DNA of 42,797 bases from a virus, in IMG/VR virus record IMGVR_UViG_3300042731_001127, positions 1-42,797 of that record. One strand, given 5' to 3'. The translations under genes and the position numbers were made by a program. Below are positions 27,201 through 34,241 of the stretch, one piece after another; position 1 is the first letter of the stretch, and each line of letters opens with the position of its first letter. The notes under the pieces were generated by a model, which had not been told where the DNA came from, did no database searches, and was given only the letters and a program-made list of their open reading frames with translations.

Positions 27201-29487
27201 GAAGAATATCGTTATTAGGATTACGCTCTAAATTGACAGGAACTTCATATACACCTTTATCATTTTTATCAGCGTCTGCTGCAATTTTTAGTGTTACACT
27301 AGCATTTTCTAAATCAGAGGTAAATCTAATAAACAGTCTTTTATTTTCTTTAACAATAACATAATCTTTATTTTCAAATTTAATTTCGTTATCTACAAAT
27401 ACACTTACTTTTATATCTGATTTTTCTAATTCTTTGGTATAAACATCTATTTCAAAATTGTTTCTTTGATCTATATTTGCAAAATATTGTCTAACTACTC
27501 TTTGACTTTGATTAATTTTAGATTTTACCCATGCATTTTCTGATATAAAATTACCATGTCTATCATATTTGTGCAAATATGTTTTTGATGATTCTACATT
27601 TGTTAACACTAAATTATTAGTATAGTTATATACTTCGTTAAGATAATTATAATCAAAAACAATATCACCTGTATTAACAATTGTTCTATACGATAATGGA
27701 AATCCTAGATCTTCATCGTTGTCTCCAGTACCTTCTAGATAAGAAAATAGTTTATTACCATTGAACGTTGTTCCAGGATAATACAGTGTATTAGATAAAC
27801 TATTACCGTTTTCATCAAATAAATCAAACAAAGGAGCTTGATTGACAGATGTCTTTTCTTGTCCTTTTATCCAATTGTCGCCATTATAAAACCAAATTGT
27901 TCCTTCATTTTGATCACCTTTTTTAACTAATACAGTTTGGTCAATAACCGGATCTGTGTCTTCAGTTTCAACAAGTGTTAATTGGTCATTATTTCTAAAT
28001 CTAATAAATTTAACTTGATATATTTTTCCTCTTACTCGAGTGTCAGGATCATTTGTAAAAATTACACGCATACCTTCAGTAAGGTCTATACCGTCAATGT
28101 TATATCCTTGCTGTCCTTCAATAATACTAAATGCATCTTTAGTAAACGTATCTATTAAGTCAATGTTTTGTTTACTGGTAGTACCATAATTATAAAGTTT
28201 TAGTCCAGAAACAAATTCAATAATTGGTTTAAACGCTCTTGCATTTTGATCTAGTGTAAAAGTAGTCCCGTTAATTTCGGCACTTTTTTCAATGACGTCT
28301 TTATGGAACCATCTGTTGTATCTACTCCATTGTGACTTGTCTGGAGATCCTCTATTAATAAGAATATAGTCCTTTGTTCCTGCGAATGTTGCTTGATCAG
28401 AATAAGGCAGACTGTCAAAGCCATAATTATCAAACGGTATAAGTGTAGCGTCAGTATAATTTGCAGGTATTTCTAAATCCTTGTCAGAAATTAATTCTAT
28501 ACTTTTACCTACACCTTCTACATACCAATTGCCTTCTTGATAAGTTTCTGGATTTGTTCTTCCTGCAAACTTTAACTTCATACCATTTGTAATATAATGG
28601 CCGTTTGACAGTTTAAAATCTTTTTTACCTACTATTTCTTCAGCAATATCAATAAAACTTGCATCTTCTTCGTTTAGCACATTGATAGAACCTGCTTGGT
28701 TAATATCATTACCATTTACATACCACAGGGTATCAGGAGTAGTACCATCAACTGTTACTTCAATTATGCCTTCTTCTGCACCATTGTTTACTACATTTGC
28801 AAAATCATAATCGTCACTAAGATTACGTTCTGTTCTAAAAAACAAAGGAGCATCTTCACAGTCTACTTCAAATCTATATGTTTTTCCTCTATATAATGTT
28901 AAAGAAGGATTTCTAGTTAAGCCATTAGGATCAAAAATATAAGGAGTATTATCTAGATCATCACCTAAAGTAACTGTATATGTACTCTCAATAATATCTT
29001 GCTGACCTACAATTGTAATAACATCAGGCCCGTTAGGTAACCAGTAATATTCTCTAAAGTTTACAAACTTATCTAGATCAATTTTAGGATCCCAGCTATA
29101 AAACTCTTGTTGATTTAAACGATTATGGTTTTTTACATCTGCACCAAAGATTTCTAACTGGTTAATAAAATCGTTGTAATCTTTAAAAAACGAAACATTT
29201 TCTAGATCGTCAAATCCTACTATACCTGGCTCTAACTGATAGTTTTCTCTTGCAGCAGAAATATCTGGTAAAAATGTATCAGACTCTACTACGCTTTTAG
29301 CAGTTCTACGGCCAATATAATCGTTTATTTTTTCAACTTTACCATTTTTTATAAATTGGTCAAGTGTTGCATTCAAAAACTTTTTATTAAAATCAGTTCT
29401 AAAATATCTAGGAAGAAATCCTTCTGATTTCTTATCAGTATCACCGACCGGTAAAGCATTTTCTTTTTGATTTTTATCGTAAGCCAT
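15214..29487 (-). CDS. Giant virion structural protein, 4757 residues (probable baseplate/peripheral tail component)
   Basis: One intact frame fills a third of the window. Residues 1-150 are an N-terminal domain (FLPRYFRTDFNKKF...DFINQLEIFGADV) that I take as the attachment end. At about 1440, 1690, 2100, 2240 and 2390 are 'YxxGDIVxYxxxxYxA...W' units resembling CBM5/12-type carbohydrate-binding modules. At about 2150-2950 are FG-GAP/integrin-like propeller repeats (FGSQIQISDDGNTLLIGAPY, IVVGTKNQNMLVGAPDA). At about 3285, 3650 and 3690 are GxGYTxxPxVxIxG units. At about 3930-4640 are repeated 'DGSTxxFxL...VxVDGxxV' units, then IRRGTKGTG. Position suggests it replaces T4 gp7/gp8 (inference). 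The ATG shares one base with gp6's stop, with GGAGG twelve bases upstream. It ends inside a late box. No signal peptide or membrane span is seen. Confidence 0.88.
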   Translation of the reverse strand: MAYDKNQKENALPVGDTDKKSEGFLPRYFRTDFNKKFLNATLDQFIKNGKVEKINDYIGRRTAKSVVESDTFLPDISAARENYQLEPGIVGFDDLENVSFFKDYNDFINQLEIFGADVKNHNRLNQQEFYSWDPKIDLDKFVNFREYYWLPNGPDVITIVGQQDIIESTYTVTLGDDLDNTPYIFDPNGLTRNPSLTLYRGKTYRFEVDCEDAPLFFRTERNLSDDYDFANVVNNGAEEGIIEVTVDGTTPDTLWYVNGNDINQAGSINVLNEEDASFIDIAEEIVGKKDFKLSNGHYITNGMKLKFAGRTNPETYQEGNWYVEGVGKSIELISDKDLEIPANYTDATLIPFDNYGFDSLPYSDQATFAGTKDYILINRGSPDKSQWSRYNRWFHKDVIEKSAEINGTTFTLDQNARAFKPIIEFVSGLKLYNYGTTSKQNIDLIDTFTKDAFSIIEGQQGYNIDGIDLTEGMRVIFTNDPDTRVRGKIYQVKFIRFRNNDQLTLVETEDTDPVIDQTVLVKKGDQNEGTIWFYNGDNWIKGQEKTSVNQAPLFDLFDENGNSLSNTLYYPGTTFNGNKLFSYLEGTGDNDEDLGFPLSYRTIVNTGDIVFDYNYLNEVYNYTNNLVLTNVESSKTYLHKYDRHGNFISENAWVKSKINQSQRVVRQYFANIDQRNNFEIDVYTKELEKSDIKVSVFVDNEIKFENKDYVIVKENKRLFIRFTSDLENASVTLKIAADADKNDKGVYEVPVNLERNPNNDILPSFTFGEVLDHALSIVEENPNFDGVFPGTGNLRDLPDSIHYGKKVIQHSSPYNLAAYHLLDKEANVVKALRYAKREYAKFKRLILLTANSLGYDGLPKKHLDLILQKITENKTNTMPFYFSDMIAFKAKTTNEFTVRDSRIKNYPMSTQFSLNDNSDKCVLVYIDNELLLHNKDYTFEDDFVIIKKDIQRGQNICIEEYESTNGSFVPPTPTKLGLYPLFEPKIFVDNTYQTPTKVIQGHDGSIIKAYDDYRDFLLLEFEQRIYNNIKVKYNTRLFDYDLLTQSVERKSGLSTSSLNKTLSNDFGQWLTFTGGVNYQGNTYYDRTNAFTYNYNTGSLFNGEASLGFWRGIYKYVYDTDRPHTHPWEMLGFTIEPEWWQDQYGPAPYTDGNGILWDDLSKGIIRKPGSNIKVNKNRIRSWLKEHLPVDEYGNLLSPLASGIVKNYSNSFAEIDYTFGDHAPVENAWRRSSEYPFALLTAVLINYPHKIFAAGFDKSRQIVNQQDQIIYKPTNSRIRLQDVVFPNKPSDTTKENTVGLINYIQNYLASKNQSPIETYQNTLTSLQTRIVSKLGGFSNKDNFRLILDSRTPLNKGNVFIPKENYKIALNTSSPIKEVVYSGVIIEKTSAGYSVRGYDKEKAVFNINQYRESVDDNTIVVGGVSETFSEWRAINWSKSAIVLYNGSYYRALDNIPAESFNSENWARLPELPTVGGSRATIRKRYSTEVVEVPYGSVYETVQEVVDFLLGYGNYLESEGFTFDTYDPTLDQISNWKTSVKEFMFWTTQNWDFGSVITLSPSAKKLSYQNDFAVIDNLFDPFYGNFIFTADGSVFERNFLSTNREDNIFSVETKNTQDGIYFCKMYPVQKEHVLILDNRTRFQDYIYAPEMGYRQDRVKVLGYRTDNWSGGFNIPGFVYDDVKVTAWESYKDYFIGDTVKFKEFYYIANSNISGQEKFDPSRWIQLSKKPEAGLKPNWDYRTLQFGDFYDLDTDNFDSEQQKLAQHLIGYQKRQYLENIINDEVSQYKFYQGMIREKGTKNSLTKLFDNLIGTDATGLKFYEEWAIRTGQYGAVDNFREFELSIDESQYLLQPQPVKLTNFRSATDTSLTYKIPEADVYTKPADYTHAPFVLKDNYDQYLKDTGYVNDTDITYTIKDIDEITNLDFTNITRQSYVWVSNFKNDWDVLKPAKLGLNVTAIENVGSNVVFTTDNVSDIQVDDYIGISGVEETAEFIDDKLNRCFRVIEVGHKTFTVKSVAQAPETVSSNSIFVYKFVTQRTKDITAFNNNLNTNYLTNDDKVWIDQTETSTWKVVQNDNPFVLSQTITNRADYKGVWTVATRYNLNDIVSYNSKRYLAIITHTSTTAPDITPSQWEVIKTDTNIVDDPTFSVDKFAKSIVVGTKNQNMLVGAPDARNGKGAVYYYQRNSETLNYDFNSEIGGFEDYAQTLNIGNSIAISDDEEIIVIADPSASGVKTKYRGEFDSQQTYQSGDIVSTLDTLWLFGEDYSGDVSSDLVNEERSDILPIGYIPADKQGSLSAYTNQGVIFILKKTAPKFYEFVTAAVSRYPQTDEMFGKTVKIVKTSDVYELYVTAPGTNTNRIYVLEFNSENDTLTYREERKFKGVFSDTVKYYKDDIVLYEPTQLNPELVGTQLYKAKMNLSAGVFVSSNWELIDSDINLQGYVPNSLLPRLNDDSTFLTDDEKDTFGDSFDVSADGEVLAVGITNYPTYDREATYAVDDIISNGENVLKAKTNVTPVDQLMLSIGENISVALGTTIIQPATGATGVVKNEVINNSRIVLTDISGTFTDFGSPKQVVVVNNYPSENIPPESAIAVGQKFYNDHQDGKRIINVLTDVSIDDVAKTATLTFGLEGGRFGTEYDLVREDSSPIFSDIASVTVTNTDGQILIDDLTSNEPEGFWIQEVVDLPSADTTTDTSKWEKVSAEKVAVYRKNNSRIVLSETISSTTENQGFGSQIQISDDGNTLLIGAPYADIGSLQNTGKIYVYKWKNLQWTLTQTIEAPQDLRDQEFGLDFTYTNGNLFVLTNGTYRFDELNLDFTLDGSFTRFGTKNYDTTNLNIYEEFEDGFLYAGQIVLDGANLTDFELTAGANHVYVGLPYSGAVNDKGLVYDIRKQPNSKSWKIISEASPIVDTQKIKTSFVYNTRTKDFIGNVDYIDVLQGKIAAPLEQELDFKTYYDPAIYDAGNENVVVDSDQSWGQKFVGKTWWNLESSKFYNPYQGDVLYKTNYWNKIFPGYAVEVCEWVETTLLPSEWNALSGTNAGFVQGVTGTTKYGDDVYATGRIYNPESESFSNKYYYWVANKDTLPTNNNYRLLTAREIAAMIEDPAGQGYRFVALLGDDEFAMYNMKNLFSGKENALNFSYYVADNTQTNIHTQYQIYTDGLETSIPNNYLEEKWFDSLTGVDKFFRTVPDRDLSEKQKYGTLNVPRQSMFKNRFEARKQFFERVNLVLNQRVIIDDYDFTALLAKDEIPNIKSNLYDLSIDTNLELANVSLDQIETATLNVTLIEGSISRVQITNPGKGYVTAPTVIIGGDGQDAELETVIENGSVVDVRIINKGINYNSISADVRPYTVLIVNDTEVNNKWSLYTYDYSESLWKKGKSQLFDNTIYWNYKDWYAQGYNELSSVDYTLPNTYSLQTIDDKIGNLVKIESVGTGGWILLKKVDNTGDDVSVDYQTVGRENGTIEFLNTLWDYSSEQIGFDVESYDTQVYDSEPVTELRNIFRALADNIFVDDLLLEWNQLFLASIRYAFTEQPYIDWVFKTSFVKAEHRLGELEQKISFQNDNLESYEDYVREVKPYKTKIREYLSTYEKVTNTNTLVTDFDIVARYDAKQGVITPPIVQLRDGELFGESNVTTTVNQNWLENVGFEVTNIHVVDGGAGYTYTPKVTIVGNAKVQAQAIAYMRNGEIVSIEVTNPGLGYLTTPTVFVEDPTGDNNRKPRVVAHIGNSVVRSFTDVVKFDRITSASETNNIEVIENITAIDSQSTYNLKFEMDLRKSNVSVLLDGVELLSSEYTYGNVEINNVVASQDTYGLVVNDQYYQNFYSQLRDGFVDSVGFIKLTTVPTHNSVLTVTYKKSANSLNIVDRINNFYKPESGMLGKDVSQLMDGIDYGGVEVSSFNFEEETVTGWDQSTWDTFAWSNYVETGEDFVFYTDGSTSTFNLPEGQTLEQDQEYNVYIDGIRVDDPRFDGTSSLLLTDNPKAFMAPVIGDGSSTFTFPDVALFESFVKKHTQSGINNLPDAKIILRKSTSDGSQLPESSSYDTLLSGGDLAYSSASGLLAEDIVIDGDGFVTINTSKGPEEVLPGHVADTLDISVYHRPDDGGSIIANRTYYYDDSTTIFDIGFNPSSTKGCLIKVNNNILSDDDFEINYKQRQVSISTELTAGDRISIFTIDSGLSNILDVDNFTADGSTSEYITNVKYQDGISALVSVNGVTVPHRLFKTTNEYGRDAGLVGIEFGEPPVADDYIYYAILSSDDIPVSQINIQTLVGDGSSLQFELNPLPFTLTSPIYTNTLVSKDGVFLNQGYNKRFVVNNSVNQYQIDNWQIPTGSFDILNAKVFLNNVLLEYEQGFLWDEQTNIFSLIPGVASNGDILKIFILGEEEFSITSADGINLVLGSAPAQNSLIEVYTLGDDRNQLFERYHYDIALDQNIAVESDQYALYQRLKAGNIDLREKANGAEYVWLFVNGKLQIPNYDYKLSDNKQTLIYKESLNDNDSIEVLEFAGDRVGTRFGYRIFKDITNRSEYKRLTNNRTYKLAQDLNYFDKNIVLNTTAGLATPSKDENAPGVIYIDGERIEYFIKIGNTLRQIRRGTKGTGVKSLYPIDTPVIDQSISHTVPYNDNINVTTYKTDDTTIEFEVAYVPTLDSTTLTTDWYRETIPMSYGQCNEIEVFVGGKRLRKVPHVEYNPETKTNITYEAEFSVNGYNYGTEDNPVGRVRITKTYDSGLDVKIIKKTGQTWVPNGEKLANAEGIIPQFIRSTTQDLPE

Positions 29488-32400
29488 TAGTAGGTGCTTC
29501 CTCCGCTTGTTGTGCTGCTGCTTGTATTATTGCTCGAAGTACTTGTAGATAAATTAGGCGATAATTTAACTTCAATGTTACCGTTTGATCTTAACTGTCC
29601 TGCAGTATTACTAGTTATAATTTCTATGTCATCTACTGTTGCGCCGCTTATTAAGATTTCATTATTTTCACTTGTAATTTCAAACAAGCCGCCAAAATTT
29701 AGTGTTTCGTCATCTGGAACAATTACCATACTTACAATAGATGGACTAAGCTCTTTCATAATATAAGTTGCCATTTCTTGGAAATAAAATGTATCGCCAA
29801 AATCCCAATTATCAAGAGCAAAATATACATTCATAAGATCTATAATTTGGCTTTTTAAAATATTATCATTTATTGTAATTGTACTATTTTTTACTACTTT
29901 GATCTTTGCTTGATAAATTGTATTCGCTTTATTACCAAATAATACTTTATATTTTACAGGATGATAAATTATTTCGTCGCTTATGCTTTTAATTGCACTT
30001 ATGTCGGTATTAAAATTAATAAACAAACTATCGCTACTAGGTGGTTTAGGAGCAATATTAGTTGCACCTTGTAAATACTTTCTAAATTCTGTATCATAAG
30101 ACTTTGTTAACAAATATGTGTCAATAATATTACTTACACTAGGATCTATTCTTGTATTTTGATCAGCACTATGAGTATATTGTATCCTTAGATTATCTCT
30201 ACCTACATATGCCCTATAATTACTTGTGATTGTAAATGTCTGAGTAGCAGAATTTAAAATTTTAAATAGGTTATTGTCTGTAAAATAAAAAATCTGTTCG
30301 TTTTCGTACTGTGAGACAGGACCAACTTGTCCTTGGTTATTGAATACTAGTATACCTTCTGCTAACTGATTAACATACTTAAAATCTTCTAAGTTATCGG
30401 CAGTTGTATATTTCTTTTGGAAGATATATTTTGTATTAGGATTAGTTGTCTCATCAACTAATGTTTTGAAAATATCAGGATCATCTACTACTCCATCAAA
30501 ATCGCTGTCATAAAAATCTACTTTTACTTTCCTACTATCAACATATCCTTCGGCATTCTGATATGTATCTATAATTTGCCAATCGTAATCTTTAGTGTAA
30601 TTCGTTAAACTATCTGGTTTAGTATTGATACTCAATACTTTGACTAAATCACTTACAAATTGCCCAGTTTTTGTGTCAAACACTGTATTGTCTTTTTCAA
30701 AATAAAATCTTATTGCTTGCTGGCTTTCTGCAATAAAATCTAATACTCTGTTTGTAACTGTATAATTTATTTGGTTTGTTTCAAATAATATAATCCAACT
30801 GCTGTCTTGATTTGTTAAACTTGTGTCTCCAGATTTACCTAGACTGAAGTTATTAACAATATCTAAATTTTCATTTGTAATAATTTTCCATTGTCTTTGT
30901 GTTGCATCGTATCTTAAACCGAACGTTTTAAATGCAAATATCAAGTCAATTGCTTTGCTTATAATATCATTTCCTAATTCTCTTGTATACTTTTGACGCA
31001 ATCCTGATAGGATTGCACCGCTAGGAATGTTATCACTAAATGTAATCGGACCTTGTCCATTATCTAAAACACCTGTACCTAGTGCAGTTCCATCATTTAC
31101 TACTTGAACTACTCTTGTCCAAATATAACTAACTGAACCTATGTGATCTGCTTCACCTAACATTAATTTATTTTTATCATTTGTCATAAAATGATATCCG
31201 GCAGGTGCAGTAAATTTAACCATCGCGCCCGGTTCTACATATCTTAAGTTACCACTTGTAGAACCGCTTACTTTGTATACAACATCACTAAGGTCTTTAA
31301 AATATCCTGTATCTCTGTTAGTGTCAGATGTAACTTGTTCCCAGATTACATTATTTTCTGTAAAAAGTATTTCAGTATAATTTTCATAATAAAAATTTCT
31401 AGTATTACTTTGCTTAATAATAGGTTGTATAGTATTAATTAGAACATTTTCTATTTCTGTCCTATTAGTAAAACTAAAACTTCTTTTTTCAGTATTAGGT
31501 TGCTTGTATATAATTCCGTCATCTGCATAGATATTAGTATTACTATATTTTCCTGTACTGTCTCTTAGATCAAAATATCTACTTATTCCGCTACTGTTTC
31601 TGTTTACACTTTTTACTTTTACAATTTCTTGTGTAGTTGCAAGCGGGCCAATATTATAATCTTCAGCAGTAATTAATCTATTTTGAGTATAATATGCTGC
31701 TGGAGCATTTGATCTAATACTTTCATTTGTTTCAGATGCACTAGAATTATTAACAATATACTCTAGGCTGGCTACAATTGTAAGATTATGTATATTACCT
31801 GCTGAATTTACATAAGGAATTTTAAAACTAATATTTTTTATTTCACTAGGATTTATTTGATAACTTCTATTAGCACTTGTTCTGTAATATGTTTTAAATG
31901 CACCTTTTGGCAAATTACCGAATACACCATCGCCAAATACTAAATCTATTCTATCATTAGCTTTTGTAAGAACGTTATATATATTTTTACTTCCATTTGA
32001 TAGTGTATTATAAATTATGTTATTTCCTGCTAAACTATCAACTTTATTCCATAGAGCAACTTCGTTACCATTTGAATCTAATTTATACAACCATACATCT
32101 GAATTATTAATATTTGTAGCATCTATACTTACAATTTGATTTGTACTAGGATTAGTAATTGTAAAATTACCATTTTGCAAGCTACCTTGTCTAAAATGTA
32201 CAAAAAATCCATTATTAGTTGACCCAGCACCTTTGCCATCATCTTTATAAATCATAGAAAGACTGTTTCCAGGAAAAGGTTCTTCTTCAACAATTTCGCC
32301 GTTATTAATTCTACAACTTGTTACTTCAAAAGATGTGTTTATACCGCTAATAGATTTCGTAAAACTATAAACAGGAACATCTGCATTTACTGCTGCTAAT

Positions 32401-32963
32401 CTATATTGTTCTGAATTTACACCGTCTACATTATCTAAAACAATAGGATTTCCGAATTTATTATTTGTAGTAAATGCACTGTTTAACACTTTAATAAATT
32501 GTTCATACCAATCAAGGTTGCTACTGTCATTCCATATTATTGTTTGATTATTTAAATTAATATTATTACTATCTATAATGTCTTCATTAGTGCTAATGCT
32601 TTTAATTTTCAAAAAGCCATTGCCTGTTTGATTACGCTTTGGATTATAATTTATTAATCTTGCAAGTTTTAATAAACTTTCTCTACGTTCTGCTAATTCT
32701 AAAAAGTTTTCTCTTGCATTCAAATCGATACGGAAACTAATATTTTGTCCTAGATAAGCAATTAAGTCAATAAGTGCAAGATACTCACTAGATTCAATAT
32801 AATCATTAAAGTCCTCAGGATAGTTTTCTCTAAGGTATGCGATCATTGTTCTTCTCAAGCTATCAAAATCATAACTCTGGAAGTCTGCATTTCTATATGA
32901 TTGGTAAATTCGCTTCCAATCTTCTGCTATAATAAGTCTGTTTTGCCTATCAGTAACTGACAT
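29487..32963 (-). CDS. gp6: Baseplate wedge protein gp6
   Basis: The 1158 residues are longer than T4 gp6 (660). The N-terminal conserved gp6 pattern is clear: FDSLRRTMIAYLRENYPEDF, YLALIDLIAYLGQNISFRID, then an ARENFLELAERRESLLKLAR stretch and 'LINYNPKRNQTG'. Baseplate_J-type segments follow, with ITAEDYNIGP near the middle. The C-terminal domain (ILKSQIIDLMNVYFALDNWD, FYFQEMATYIMKELSPSIVS) is the usual baseplate J end. The final 30 residues are a Ser/Thr/Gly-rich tail. In T4, gp6 dimerises to build the wedge ring and contacts gp7, gp25 and gp53. The start at ATG 32963 has AGGAG six bases upstream and an AATAAATA box. The long insertions may hold lineage-specific domains. Identification is secure from the N-terminus, gp25 neighbour and length class. 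Confidence 0.9.
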   Translation of the reverse strand: MSVTDRQNRLIIAEDWKRIYQSYRNADFQSYDFDSLRRTMIAYLRENYPEDFNDYIESSEYLALIDLIAYLGQNISFRIDLNARENFLELAERRESLLKLARLINYNPKRNQTGNGFLKIKSISTNEDIIDSNNINLNNQTIIWNDSSNLDWYEQFIKVLNSAFTTNNKFGNPIVLDNVDGVNSEQYRLAAVNADVPVYSFTKSISGINTSFEVTSCRINNGEIVEEEPFPGNSLSMIYKDDGKGAGSTNNGFFVHFRQGSLQNGNFTITNPSTNQIVSIDATNINNSDVWLYKLDSNGNEVALWNKVDSLAGNNIIYNTLSNGSKNIYNVLTKANDRIDLVFGDGVFGNLPKGAFKTYYRTSANRSYQINPSEIKNISFKIPYVNSAGNIHNLTIVASLEYIVNNSSASETNESIRSNAPAAYYTQNRLITAEDYNIGPLATTQEIVKVKSVNRNSSGISRYFDLRDSTGKYSNTNIYADDGIIYKQPNTEKRSFSFTNRTEIENVLINTIQPIIKQSNTRNFYYENYTEILFTENNVIWEQVTSDTNRDTGYFKDLSDVVYKVSGSTSGNLRYVEPGAMVKFTAPAGYHFMTNDKNKLMLGEADHIGSVSYIWTRVVQVVNDGTALGTGVLDNGQGPITFSDNIPSGAILSGLRQKYTRELGNDIISKAIDLIFAFKTFGLRYDATQRQWKIITNENLDIVNNFSLGKSGDTSLTNQDSSWIILFETNQINYTVTNRVLDFIAESQQAIRFYFEKDNTVFDTKTGQFVSDLVKVLSINTKPDSLTNYTKDYDWQIIDTYQNAEGYVDSRKVKVDFYDSDFDGVVDDPDIFKTLVDETTNPNTKYIFQKKYTTADNLEDFKYVNQLAEGILVFNNQGQVGPVSQYENEQIFYFTDNNLFKILNSATQTFTITSNYRAYVGRDNLRIQYTHSADQNTRIDPSVSNIIDTYLLTKSYDTEFRKYLQGATNIAPKPPSSDSLFINFNTDISAIKSISDEIIYHPVKYKVLFGNKANTIYQAKIKVVKNSTITINDNILKSQIIDLMNVYFALDNWDFGDTFYFQEMATYIMKELSPSIVSMVIVPDDETLNFGGLFEITSENNEILISGATVDDIEIITSNTAGQLRSNGNIEVKLSPNLSTSTSSNNTSSSTTSGGSTY

Positions 32964-32980
32964 ACTAATCTCCTATAATG

Positions 32981-32988
32981 TATTTATT
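32981..32988 (-). promoter_or_regulatory. Late-promoter-like box (AATAAATA) before gp6
   Basis: The - strand reads AATAAATA 18 bases upstream of gp6's ATG, the same distance as the perfect TATAAATA before the gp48-like gene. It differs from the T4 late consensus by one base. It sits in the 45-base gap after gp25, so gp6 and the giant gene may have their own late start. Confidence 0.6.
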
Positions 32989-33008
32989 TGAGTATAAAAT
33001 ATACGCAG

Positions 33009-33452
33009 TTAACTAATGAGGCCATTAGTCTGATCAAAATCAAAACGCATTTTTTCTGAAATATTATAATTTAAATATCTAAGGGTGCATTCTATATTAA
33101 TGCCACTTTCGTATTCTTCTACAAAAACACTGTCTACTTGTACCCTAGGATCTGCATTGATAATATCTGTAACATTATCTAGTACAGCTTGTCTCAAATC
33201 TTCAGTAAGAGGCTCAAAAAGAATATCCCAAATTATTGTACCAAATGTTGGATTTTCTAGTTTTTCGCCTTGCCTTATATGAAAGTGGTTAATAATATCT
33301 TGTTTTATTAAAGCAATATCATACAAGGTTTTACTATCAGTTTCATTGTTTACTGTACTGATTCCTTTATATCTTTTTGATACAACAGGATTAGGATCTT
33401 CATAACCAATGACTTGTATATTTTTATATAAATTGTTTTCTGTGCTTGCCAT
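33009..33452 (-). CDS. gp25: Baseplate wedge protein gp25
   Basis: At 147 residues it is close to T4 gp25 (132). The gp25/gpW-family pattern is clear: IKQDIINHFHIRQGEKLENP followed by TFGTIIWDILFEP, then LTEDLRQAVLDNVTDIINAD, and VQVDSVFVEEYESGINIECT. These are the residues that in the family form the wedge core binding gp6 and the sheath-nucleating site. The N-terminus carries a charged extension. It starts at ATG 33452 with GAGGT eight bases upstream, six bases after the peptidase gene. Gene order before gp6 agrees with marine T4-like phages. Confidence 0.92.
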   Translation of the reverse strand: MASTENNLYKNIQVIGYEDPNPVVSKRYKGISTVNNETDSKTLYDIALIKQDIINHFHIRQGEKLENPTFGTIIWDILFEPLTEDLRQAVLDNVTDIINADPRVQVDSVFVEEYESGINIECTLRYLNYNISEKMRFDFDQTNGLIS

Positions 33453-33458
33453 TATTTT

Positions 33459-34232
33459 CTACCTCGTACTTGCATAACTTTCTAAATTACCTGATGCAAG
33501 ATTTTCGTCAATTATAGGAAAATCAAATCTTGAAGGTATTGTCCAATTTCTTTTAACACTTGTAACTTGTAGAGTATTTCCTCTTACTAGAAAATTACTT
33601 AATTTTACTGTGTCACTTTGATTACCGCCTAATATCTGCACCCTTCCTGTTCTAGGATTGTATCCTCTAAAAAATCCTACATGTCCTCTACTAGGACTAT
33701 TTCTATTAGTCAAAATAACTATGTCATTAGCCCTTACGTTTTCCCAAGTTCTCCAGTCAATCTCTGAACCGTATCTTTTGTATGCTTGGCTACTTAGAGA
33801 TCTTAGACTTTGTAGACCTGCGGCGTTAAGTACATAACTTACATAACCTGCACACCACGGAGTGTTATCTCCTCTATAACTTTGATTACATACTTCATAA
33901 CATGCAAGTATGTTTGGATTTCCGGGTGTGCCTGCTTCTGACCAATTTTGTCTTAAATTTTGCTCAAGAACACTGTTTATAGCATCAAATCCTTCACCTT
34001 CGGGTAATACCCGATCTGGTTCTGTGTACTGAACAAAATTTCCTTCGCCGCTGGCGCCACCGCCTGCGCCGTAAAACCCGCTAGCAGGATCTGACACTCC
34101 TGCTATATCTCCAAATCCTTCTCCAGTATTTCTAGTTGCTCTTAGACCTTGTGCAAAAGCTGCTGTATCTGTTTCAGTAATTGTAATACTAGGATTTACT
34201 ACTGGACTTGATGGTATAACTACTTGACACAT
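33459..34232 (-). CDS. TIGR02594/CHAP-like cell-wall peptidase
   Basis: The protein has 257 residues. After about 95 Gly/Ser-rich residues comes a cysteine-peptidase-like domain: NTPWCAGYVSYVLNAAG with C127, WENVRANDIVILTNR, SRGHVGFFRGYNPRTG with H184, and VQILGGNQSDTVKLS. The PWCA...GHVG...GGNQSD order is that of TIGR02594-type proteins, NlpC/P60-CHAP relatives that cut peptide or amide bonds in peptidoglycan. C127 and H184 would be the catalytic pair. It starts at ATG 34232 with AGGAG six bases upstream, nine bases after gp5. T4 gp5 carries only a muramidase, so this phage may bring two wall-cutting activities with its hub. A lysis role cannot be excluded, but no holin is next to it. Confidence 0.83.
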   Translation of the reverse strand: MCQVVIPSSPVVNPSITITETDTAAFAQGLRATRNTGEGFGDIAGVSDPASGFYGAGGGASGEGNFVQYTEPDRVLPEGEGFDAINSVLEQNLRQNWSEAGTPGNPNILACYEVCNQSYRGDNTPWCAGYVSYVLNAAGLQSLRSLSSQAYKRYGSEIDWRTWENVRANDIVILTNRNSPSRGHVGFFRGYNPRTGRVQILGGNQSDTVKLSNFLVRGNTLQVTSVKRNWTIPSRFDFPIIDENLASGNLESYASTR

Positions 34233-34241
34233 TTTATTCTC

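Noticed and set aside
15214-29487. Giant gene as a run of separate genes merged by missing stops or sequencing error
   Set aside because: The frame is uninterrupted over 4757 codons with consistent domain content and composition, and ends normally at a late box before the next gene.
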